This document shows positions 22,371-32,100 of a stretch of DNA of 64,000 bases, piece after piece. Made by a program: the position numbers and the translations under genes. The stretch comes from Arcuatula senhousia (taxonomy: Eukaryota; Mollusca; Bivalvia; Mytilida; Mytilidae), in contig OZ020307.1 in assembly GCA_963971305.1 (NCBI GenBank), positions 56,913,702 to 56,977,701 of the forward strand, in the 5' to 3' direction. Each line of letters begins with the position of its first letter. Positions within the stretch are counted from its first letter, which is position 1. Under the pieces are notes generated by a model, which had not been told where the DNA came from, ran no database searches, and saw only the letters and a list, made by a program, of their open reading frames with translations.

Positions 22371-24323
22371 ATGATATTTAAACAAACTTTTCTGGCTTTC
22401 TGCTTGTTGTTTATACCTAGTGACGCAAAAGATATTTCAATCAGCTTTGTAAAACCTATTCATTTAAAATGTGAGTATGTTTTTTTTTTAATGCGTACGG
22501 ATCTTAATTTACTTTTTGTTTATGTAATGTTAGCCATGTCTAAACGGGTCTGCTTTTAATGTTTTTGAAAAGAACACAGTCATAGATTCACATTTAGTCT
22601 GCAGATTGATGGAATATGGTAAGCTGAGATAAGCTAGAAGCTTACTGTATAATTATTTAAAGATAATAATAAGATGTAGAAAAAGTAGTTGAAATACAAC
22701 CACCATAAATAAAAAAAAACAATTAAAATATGGAATAAAAACCGTGTCACGGTGTGACCATGTAGTTGTCGCTGCTTGTTGACGTAATTTTTATCTAAGA
22801 TAAGAAATATTGCATATACTTCAAAAGAATGTTACCAATTAGGTGACCTACGGAATTCGACATAAAATGAATTCGGGCCGACGTGTAACGAAAACATTAC
22901 CTAGTATATCGTCTCTCTATAAACTAATAATACATGCAGTCTCTTCCCTTGAAACCTACACTAAAAGTTACCATGGAAACGACGATTGAAGTTTTGAAAT
23001 TTGTCGTAGTAGCCACAGAAATTGATTCGTATTGTAATATGCATGGAATATTTGAATGGCTATGACATTTCTTCATTCATATAGCTGGTTATAACATTAA
23101 ATCTTCTTTAATTTGAAGCTATGTTTTACAACACTAATGGATATAAACGATCACCACCTGTATTACTGAACTGGCAACCATTTGATGGGCATAAATATTT
23201 GTTTGTCACCGAAAAAATAAATTGGGAAAATGCTAGAGTGAGTACAATATGAACGCAAAACAGACTCCCTAAGAGACTATATATATACGGTTCGTTGTCT
23301 ATTGCGTTTCTATTCGTTTTATAAGCATATATAAGAGGGTATTATTTTTCTAAATCAAAATAGTAAAATTCTACTATTATAAAAGTCGACTTTTCATTGA
23401 TATCATTTCACACACTGAACATGCGTGTAACCGGAGAGCATGAATTACTTCACAGAATCGACATGTACTGACCGGGACTCGAACCCGAGACCTCAAGGTT
23501 CGTAGTCAGACGCTCTACCACTGAGCTAAAGTAAATGCTGGCTATAAAACCTACCAATTAATGTACGAAGGGGGGCAACCCCGTTACACATTATTAACTC
23601 TAATAACACAATTCTCATGAAATCAATTCACTTATATAAAATTGATTCCAAAATATCTATTTCTACATTTCCATTGTAACAGGATTACTGTGAAGGTTTA
23701 ACAAGTACATTGGTCCGCATAGAAAGTCAGAAAGAAAACGAATGGATTTACCAACAAAAGAAAACAGGTAATTAGCGAAAGTAAAGATAAATTCCCAAAA
23801 AATAAAAGTACTGATTTTATTTTGGCATTTTTTGGTCTGACTTGCCACATTCGAATGCCTTGTTGGTACCCAAGTGCTTAGCTACCAACACAGATTTTAA
23901 AAAACAGATTTTGAATGGATTGGTGTTTCGCTGATAATTTGGATCTTAAAAATGTTGAACCCGTTGGTTAAATGTTTGATTGGTCTTTGTTTGCATGCAT
24001 GAACGCATAAAACAATAAATATGTGGATTTTAGATAATGACTAAAATCCTATCTCAAATTTGATTAGGCAAAATACTTTTTGTTTTGTTTAAAAAAATGT
24101 TTTACTTTCAGAGGATTTGTGGACTGGAGGTTTGCGTAGTTACTATGGTGATTTTGAATGGTATGACAAGAATGACGAACTGTTGTTTACAAACTGGTAC
24201 TACTCGGAACCAAACAACTATCTTGGCATGGAAAACTGTATGCAGATGAGCTGGCAGCACAGGGGTGAATGGAAGGATTCATTTTGTAATATACCGTCCG
24301 AATTTGTATGTGAAAAATCGTAA
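22371..24323 (+). CDS. secreted C-type lectin domain protein (4 exons, 171 aa)
   Basis: Exons are 22371-22470, 23119-23237, 23683-23767 and 24112-24323. All introns are GT-AG and phases join exactly (100, 119, 85 and 212 nt). Residues 1-19 form a signal peptide (MIFKQTFLAFCLLFIPSDA). The C-type lectin fold runs from about residue 50: NWQPF (51-55), TEKINWENAR (64-73), and the four conserved cysteines C76, C144, C160 and C168. The sugar-site triplet EPN (134-136) is the mannose/GlcNAc type. The usual WND is WKD (155-157), so one calcium ligand is changed. The extra N-terminal cysteine pair of long-form domains is absent (HKY instead of CY). The family binds carbohydrate outside the cell, often in mollusc innate recognition. 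Calcium-dependent binding by this copy is inferred only. Confidence 0.9.
23462..23540 (-). repeat. tRNA-like SINE head in intron 2 of the lectin gene
   Basis: On the minus strand, TAGCTCAGTGG is a perfect polymerase III A box and GGTTCGAGTCC a perfect B box at tRNA spacing, with D- and T-arm pairing. The anticodon arm (TCTGACTACGAACCTTG) does not pair, so this is not a functional tRNA. A tRNA-derived SINE head or tRNA pseudogene is likely. Confidence 0.6.
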
Positions 24324-24640
24324 AATTGTCTTAGTGCATTGCGCTTTTGAACGATTCAGTTGTGGTCTTTGAAGGATTAATTTTAACTTGTTATTTTTCC
24401 ATATTATATAATAAGATTATATTTAGCTTCCTGTCGATTCTTGTTTTATTCCTTGCTTAATTCATCGAAACTATTGATATAATGAAGATGAACAAATGAT
24501 AAATGATGACATGTCTTTGTCAAATCTTTTGTTGTTCCCTGTCAACTTTCTGTTTTGTTTATTTATTTTTTGGTTCTATGTCCTGAAATGGGTCTTTCGT
24601 TGATAATTTAGGGATTTGTTAAAATCTTATGTATTTTATT
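24324..24640. other. 3' flank of the lectin gene
   Basis: AT-rich. It presumably includes the 3' UTR; AATAAG at about 24410 is only a weak polyadenylation candidate. Confidence 0.4.
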
Positions 24641-24644
24641 TTTA

Positions 24645-24720
24645 GTCTTGGGCCAATGCAAGACGGCGAGCAGTGACATCTGGCTATGTTGCAGACTGCT
24701 GGCTGTTTTCCATTGTGATT
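24645..24720 (+). repeat. Rep-E fragment
   Basis: GGGCCAATGCAAGACGGCGA and GCAGTGACATCTGGC match the insertion in the LINE at 50000-50164 (GGGCCGATTGCAGAACCGCG and GCAGTGCCAAATGGC). Confidence 0.5.
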
Positions 24721-24759
24721 TTTATTCCACAACTCCTTATCGTCAATGTTACTGAAATT

Positions 24760-24871
24760 CAGGGGCCAGGTTTTCGAAGATGTCTTACGATTGCGACATC
24801 GATTTGTCAATTTAAATTGTATGGGTTAAGATGTCATAACTGTTAAGATATGTTTAAAAACCTGGCCCCTG
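24760..24871. mobile_element. 112-bp palindromic MITE
   Basis: CAGGGGCCAGGTTTT at 24760 is inverted at the right end as AAAACCTGGCCCCTG (ending 24871). A half copy (GGGCCAGGTTTTTGAAAG) is near 55450. Confidence 0.65.
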
Positions 24872-25009
24872 TTTGGTATTTTTGTAACTGTTGATCGTAT
24901 TGTTGATGTGCTTAATTTTATATCTCAGTGACAAGTGGTCACAGGCATCAATGCCAATATGTTAAAAAGAAATTGACTGCAACTGGACAATGAAGGGAAG
25001 TGTTAGGAT

Positions 25010-25715
25010 TGGCGTCTTGGCGGGGCCCAAATGGCGAATAGGTCCACAGCAGAGCCTACCTTATCTTATATGTGTAAGGAGGCGACTAGCTGTCTAGGAT
25101 TCTAAGATTTAGTGCTAAGCCCATGGAGCGTTCAAGAGTTGACGATAGGTGGCTGAATAGGGTGGCCCTCGTCCGCAGAGGTTGTCAGGTATTTAATAAG
25201 GAAGTCTTGACAGGTGACCTCAAAGGGTAAACTTGTGTGTAGAGTGCTACGCTTCATGCATTTAAAAGATCCCTTTGTCACGGCTACCAATGATGTGATG
25301 ATAAAATCATCCGCGTAACTTCCGAGTGTAATACAGAGAAACCAAAATCGTACATTTTGGAAGGGTGTGACTGTTTATCGTGTCAGTGTAAAGCCAAAAA
25401 AAAAAAGAAAATCAAATAATGTCACAATACTCTTTGCCAATTCCCCTGTCTCTCTGTTCTGTTGGATCAATTCGTAGATGTGTTTGTGGATCACTAATTA
25501 TCACATCAGCTAAATTTTCCGACTATCAACCTCTCCCCTTTTTCTATGAAGTTCCAGATTTCGGTCCCTTTATTTCCGACCCCATCCCCATATTTCCTAT
25601 TATCATTTTATCTTCATTTTATCTTCCTGTTCATGTTCATCACCTTTACTGTTGCAAGGGAGTAAACACCAATCCACGCACTCACGCATTCACTTTTATG
25701 ACGAAGGCTACTGCA
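25010..25715 (+). mobile_element. SINE-A copy, old, with an internal insertion
   Basis: GGGGCCCAAATGGCGAATAGG, GGAGGCGACTAG, GGCTGAATAGGGTGGCCCTCG and GTTGTCAGGT follow the order of the copy at 12066. The 3' region CATGTTCATCACC and a tail of imperfect ACTC units close it. The extra length, about 25205-25560, is family-unlike. A 102-codon plus frame at 25419-25727 falls inside and is incidental. Confidence 0.65.
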
Positions 25716-25876
25716 AAAGGCCCTTAAACGTGCTATGAACGTGACATTTTTTGGACTTATAAAAGAAACATTAGACGATAATGTGTATTAGATATGCCTT
25801 CAATTTTTCGTGTTTCACACAACTACTATTACTAAGACATCAAGGGTTAAATAGCATCTAAAATACTTATCAATTA

Positions 25877-26005
25877 TGGACTTTTAACGAGGTCAATACA
25901 TTATATATATGGACCTGTTAGGCATATATTGAACGAGGACGAAGTCCGAGGTCAATATATTCCTAACAGGTCCATATATAATGTATTGACAGAGTCAAAA
26001 GTCCA
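25877..26005. mobile_element. 129-bp near-perfect palindrome
   Basis: TGGACTTTTAACGAGGTCAA (25877) is mirrored by TTGACAGAGTCAAAAGTCCA (ending 26005). The arms pair continuously to a GAA centre near 25941. It would form a long hairpin. Likely a MITE; no TSD was resolved. Confidence 0.75.
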
Positions 26006-27240
26006 TCATTGTTATATTACATATGTAGTTTTTTTTTAATTAGAGTAAACTGCTGTTTTAACATCATGTAATTCAAATTCGCAGTTTTTTTACGTTTTTT
26101 TTTCGATGTCATAATTTTTTGACTTGCAATATCAAAACAAAAATTAACTAATTTACCTAGGAAATCTTCCACACCTTAATTGTTATTATTTCTAGCCTAA
26201 ATGTTTGGGCAGTAAGTTTATTGCGTCTTTGTAAAATGCTGACAAACATACCCTTCTTTACTGCATTCTTTTGTCTTGGTGGTCATGGCGGTAACCCAAT
26301 TTCTGCATTTACAGATAATTCACGTACTAACCGAAAAATCAAATGTAATTTATTAAGTTCTTAACATTTTAAACATCTTTTCCCACACCGTTAGAAAGTG
26401 AAGGCTCCGTTGCAAGCTATGTCAATATTTAGGACTTCTAAATGACGTCACACAGATGTGTATAAAATATGTCAAGAACGGACGAATATCCGGATCTAAA
26501 TTTAGAAACATAGCGTCAATATAGGTAAAAATAGAAACATAGCGTCAATATACCAAAAATGCATCGTTTTTATTCCCAAAGCAAAGAAATACACTAAATA
26601 TCACTAAAATCACATGACCAAATAATCCAATGAAAATGTAAGAATGATAAACCATATGTAATATAAGCAAATAACTTACACAGAACAGATCGTTCAAAGC
26701 CCATGAACTACTAGTATTACTTTTTCTGTATCCCCAAAGTTGCCTATTTGTGTTTATATGTACTTTTGTTTTAATTAGCGTTGCGTTGGCATTTTTATGT
26801 GTTTAATTTTATTTGTAGTGGGCATCCTTTTTATAATAATATAAACGTTTTATTTAGTTTTAAGAAATAGAACTACAACTTATAGATTTATAACATATGT
26901 GGTTTATTGCAAGAGTTCTGACAACGGATTTACAAACGGGGCAATATTTGCTTGGCAAAACTTGTTGCTGTCCTGTCAACGTCAGCAATATACAATGGCG
27001 TTGAAGACTGGAAACGAGTCGCATGACCACTAACAGTGTATGTCAAGAAATCAGTTGTAAAGGATACACCGCCATCAGTTCGAATGGACGCAGCATCATA
27101 CTCAACCTGGATATATAAAACGACTTATATGGAAAAGAATCCCACTATGTTATCAAAATCATTTAAAAAAAAAACACGAACAAAAAGAGAGAAGCATAAT
27201 AAATGCGAGATAAGATTAACAAGATTGCTACGCGTAGCCA
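26006..27240. other. no gene recognised
   Basis: AT-rich. GAAACATAGCGTCAATATA is present twice, at 26505 and 26534. An 88-codon plus frame at 27036-27302 runs into the next element and is not supported. Confidence 0.45.
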
Positions 27241-27243
27241 TGT

Positions 27244-28171
27244 GTCCCCCGCCGCCGCATAAAAGTTGTGTGGTATGTCAATTCAAGCAATATATTCTCT
27301 GAGAATAATAGAAATAGGTTGTCAAAATATGGGATGATCACCTGTTATCAGTACCCTATCAGTGTGTAAAGTTTCAGCAACATCCGTTCAGTAGTATCCG
27401 AGGAGTTGCACCCACAAAAACGTTTGACAAAGTCCCATTTTTCGGACTGAAAAATCACAAATTCGTAAATAACTCAAAAACCGTAAATATCGCTTCAAAA
27501 TTTGTTTCGTATTATTATAGAGTACCCTTTGCTCTATCAGCCTACAAAATTTCAGAACCCTGTGCACCTAGGTAACCGAGATATTGAATGTCCTATATTT
27601 TGACCTTTCTTCCCTGTTTCCATGGAAACGGCGACCATTTTGAAAATTTCAAATATAAGATGATCATCTACTAACAGTACCCTATCAGTGTGTAAAGTTT
27701 CAGCACCATCGGTTCAATAGTTTCTGAGGAGTTGCACCCACAAAAACGTTTGACAAAGTCCCATTTTTCGGACTGAAAAATCACAAATTCGTAAATAACT
27801 CGAAAACCGTAAATATCGCTTCAAAATTTTTTTTCGTATTATTATAGAGTACCCTTTGCTCTATCAGCCTACAAAATTTCAGAACCCTGTGCACCTAGGT
27901 AACCGAGATATTGAATATCCTATATTTTGACCTTTCTTCCCTGTTTCCATGGAAACGGCGGCCATTTTGAAAATTTCAAATATGGGATGATCATCTACTA
28001 ATTGTACCCTATCAGTGTGTAAAGTTTCAGCAACATCGGTTCAGTAGTGTCCGAGGAGTTGCACCCACAAAAAACGTGACGGACGGACAGACGGACGGAA
28101 AGACGGACGGACGGAAAGACGGACGGACGGAGACCATTACTAAGTCCCTCCGACGCGTTGCGGCGGGGGAC
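27244..28171. mobile_element. ~930-bp element with GTCCCCCGCCGC ends and internal 326-bp repeats
   Basis: GTCCCCCGCCGC (27244-27255) is inverted as GCGGCGGGGGAC (28160-28171). The body is about 2.6 tandem copies of a 326-bp unit (AGGAGTTGCACCC at 27401, 27727 and 28054). It then has a GACGGACGGA microsatellite at 28077-28130. No substantial ORF is present, so it is non-autonomous. Copies 1 and 2 are over 90% alike by eye, so the internal duplication is recent. Confidence 0.75.
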
Positions 28172-28249
28172 AAAAAAGTGATAAAAGGCTGCACTCTTAA
28201 AGGTCTAAACATATATGTATTATGTATTGTTAATTAGTCGATGCTCTAC

Positions 28250-28690
28250 CTGAACTCCCTAGCAGCAAACATACGGTTATATCAGGAAGATGAATATGAG
28301 AGAGGTGATAAAATGAACATTAAATGATGGGGAAGTGGAGGAAAGGGGACACAATGCACAAGGAGACGAATAAGAGTTTCGACTGTCATCGAAAGAAGGA
28401 GGGATGTGTTGAATTGGGCAATTTAGCCTCATACAGGTGATCCAACGGGCCCTACTCTTATCGAGAACTCTTTTCAAAGAGCCATTTTTCCCAACGCACT
28501 GAACCACTATGGTCAGAGGACATGTTTTCTGCATGATTTCCCCGGAACTCATTATGACAGGTCTACTTTATTATACAATCCGCGGCACACGTCCCAGTCA
28601 CTCTATGGCAAAGCGGCCTGAACATACGTTACATTCTTAGCGATCTTAAGTGGACGTTTACCGACAAGCTTTTTCCGCTGCTGTGATATT
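28250..28690 (-). mobile_element. SINE-B copy
   Basis: On the minus strand it begins with CTTGTCGGTAAACGTCCACT. It passes ACTGGGACGTGTGCCGCGG and the TTATCACC/CATATTCATCTTCC region and ends near CCTGATATAACCGTATG. It parallels 6461-6905 and 63000-63370. A 91-codon minus frame is part of the repeat. Confidence 0.7.
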
Positions 28691-28769
28691 CCTTGTCCAC
28701 TAAATACTAAATACAATACAAGTACATCGTAAAAGCTTATTTCGCCCAGAGTAAAGGAGATAAACTGAC

Positions 28770-28990
28770 AAGGAGAAGAGGTACGAATAGGGCATCCAAA
28801 TGTCGAAAGTCCGAATGGCAGAGACAAAAAGAGAACGGGACCAAAAAAAAGACTACATGTAAAACACGGAAACACACAAAACTACTGAAAATAAATTAAC
28901 AACGCAAACTCTAGTCGTAACGATAGTGAACTCAAGTGTTCCGGAAGAGCAAGCAGTTCCTGCTGCTATAGCACATCCGTCGCAAATAGG
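28770..28990 (+). repeat. Rep-D copy
   Basis: TAGGGCATCCAAATGTCGAAAG, GGCAGAGAC, AACGCAAACTCTAGTCG, AAGTGTTCCGGAAGAG and AAGCAGTTCCTGC follow the Rep-D order. Confidence 0.7.
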
Positions 28991-29132
28991 AAATTTAAGC
29001 TACATGAAACCATGGAGATACTATCATAACTTCATGATGAGACCTTTAACGATTTTTTTTTTGTTCACATGAAAGTAAATTAATTGAAGCATTAAAAAAT
29101 GGTTTGCAAAACTATACTGCAGCAGAAACATC

Positions 29133-32100
29133 CTACGTTAATTTCTCTAGTAAGTCTATAGGATTTCTACAAACCTTAGTGATGAAGGCATGTGTACGCA
29201 TTGCTTCATACGCAGCATTCAAACGTTTAACCGTGTCAGTCAGTCTTTTCTGTGTGTTAATCGATGTAGAACCACAAACTGAAAATGCAACCATAATATT
29301 CATTCAGTAAACAATACCCTAAGAAGTTACTTGTAATTGATACCATAGGTTGTTGCACCTTAATATTTGGTACAACTAAGAGGTTTGTAATGATACTGGC
29401 AAAGACTGTGCCTGTATGTGTAACTAATACTGAGCCATTAAAACCGACTGTCAAATACAGAAACTTCCTACCATTAAACCTGTCTGTCAGCTTGTTATGT
29501 GAGCTGTTTCGCGTATGCTTTTTATAACACATCCTCGGAAACCCAGGGGTTCTTCTCTCGCCTACTCGTTCATCACGAATGAGTAAGCGAGAGAAGAAAC
29601 CCTGGGTTCCGAGGATGATTATAACATCTCATTTTTTTATTTCAAATATAAAATCTCCCTACAATAAAAGACTGTTAAAAACTAATACAAAAACTGGCTT
29701 TCAGGGATTTGCACTTAAAAATTGCTCTTACAAAGTCTGTTGACTGTTTGTTTCAAAGAGAATAGGTATTGATTAAAAATAAAAGTGGAAAAATACGGAT
29801 CTAAATTTCAACGGACACGATTATGAATAAACCAAGGAATCGCAAATGGGGCATTCGAAATCTCAGAAGTCCGAAAAGACGAACACAAAATAAGACGATC
29901 GTTCGGTCTTCTACAAAGTACTATGTCCTTTTTTTCTGAGTCGTCTCTGACATATCACACTATTTCAAAAGTCAAAGATGGAAAATTTTCATAACAAATC
30001 TCGGCTCATGAACGGAATGATTCCAAATTTACTTTATATATTTTTATAGATAGCACAACAATTTAAATTGCCCCTTTTCTTGATAGGTAAGTCGGTCATT
30101 CGTTTCCTGTTTCCAAATAGTCTATTAAGGGTATACACCACGTATTGTACCTCTCTGTGAACCTAACAATGTTTTTGGAGAATAGATGGTCTGCTTTGAA
30201 GATCTGATACAACTTCATGACTTTGTATACCTGCTATTAATGTCTGTTCTTTGGTGTGTTTACTGGTATCTATGGTTTCACAAATTGGACAGGAAGTTGT
30301 GCATCGTTTGATTCCTCTCCTTCCAAAAATGTCTGTAAATAAATAAATTTAATCAAGAGTTATAACTAAAGTATGTATCGCCTGCTGGCACCATCGGAAT
30401 ACTTAGTTATTGTACTATTCATTCATTAATTCTCGACATTTTTCTGTGGACCAACTAAAATGATTCTAGATATCATAGTCATTGAGAAACAGACTTAACT
30501 TAAAAGACTGAACCAAAAAAAAAAACAATATTCACAGTCATTTAATGTTAAAATGAGGTTAAGGTCTGATGACATTGTGACAAACGCAAAACCCTGATTC
30601 AATTCATCAATGTCCTAAATATCAGATGTCTAGCTACTAAAATTTTCAAAAACTCATTTTCCACATATTAAAAACTTACAAAGAAGTTGACAGCCAGAAA
30701 AAGACAAAAGTTCACAAAGTACCTGAAGCGGAAAAATGGGGTCAAGGTCCCATATTATGGTGACAGTTGCATATACCATAACCTCATCTGTCTGTATACT
30801 TAATATCAGATTCCTATCTATTATGCTTTTCAAGAAATTCATTTTCCACAAAAGTCTTACAAAAGAAGTTTCGGCCTGAAAAAAAAATCTAAGTTCACAG
30901 AGTCACTGGAGCGTGTAAATTGAGTCAAGGTTCCACACCTTGGTTACAGTTGCGTAGACCATTACCTCAACTGTCAGTTTACCAAATATCAGATGCCTAG
31001 CTATTATACTTTTTAAGAAATTCATTTTCCACATAAGTCTTACAAAGAAGCTTTCAGCCTGAAAAAAATCTAAGTTCACAGAGTCACTGGAGCATAAAAA
31101 TGGGATCAGGGTCACACGGGTTGGTGACAGTTGCGTAGACTATAACCTGAACTGTCTGTATACCAAATATCAGATGCCTAGCTAATATACTTTTCAAGTA
31201 ATTCATTTTCCACAAAAGTCTTACTAAAAAGTTTACGCCGCCGCCGGAGAGTAATACCTATGTCTCGCTTCCGCGACAAAACTCCTTTGCAGTAGGCTTA
31301 TCCATCCCGACAGAAATAGGTCAGGATTATCCCACTGCTACAGGCTTGTTTGAATTCTATCAAGATTCTTGATATTTTTTTTAGTTTAATAAATTTTCAA
31401 AATTTTCCTATAGTTAGCCATGAAAACATTAAATTTTCTATAATATTTTTTATTCTTGGAAGAATTATTCAATTTGTTGTAAAACTGGTTTAACTGGGTA
31501 CGCACTATTTTTAAGTGAAGTTAAGAAGACGTATTGAGACTACACTATAAACAATGTGTTTGCGTAATGCAATTAGGTATAAGTGAGTACTTTTCATTGT
31601 TTCTAATTTAGAGAGTAGGGGTCAAAAAGAGGTCATTGAAAAGAAGCCCGGAAAGGCTGGCGCAGTGATTAGTGTACGGACCGTTACGGACGGGAACTGG
31701 AACTGTGAGGAGCTTGTTCCGCTAATATTCGTCACAGGTGAGACGAAAAACTAAGTGAAAAGAAAACAACATAAAGACAATAACTTAAAGATTAACTTCA
31801 GGATTTTAATTTTACGAAACTTTTGTTTTCATATATGCCATCCATGCCGACCCACGTGTACGAAATATTTTTAAAGTGCCTTTCATTACGAGACTGAATT
31901 AAACTTTTTTCCAATGCAGCAGGAATTCGACCTTGAACTGTTGACCTAGCTTCATTTATGGATGCTAGAATATTTATTTTTATGAAAAAACAAAGCCCCT
32001 CTTCTTTCATTTTTTTTTCAAGTTAAAGAGTCGGTCCCTAATAGATCGTGCCAAATATATTCAAATCCCCTAAAGAGTGTTCAAGTTATCATTTGGAAAT

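Noticed and set aside
23462..23540. Functional tRNA gene
   Set aside because: The anticodon stem does not pair and the acceptor ends do not match, despite perfect A and B boxes.
30654..31115. Two similar minus ORFs as possible duplicated exons of the cysteine-rich gene
   Set aside because: They are units of a 183-bp intronic tandem repeat and lack phase-compatible splice sites.
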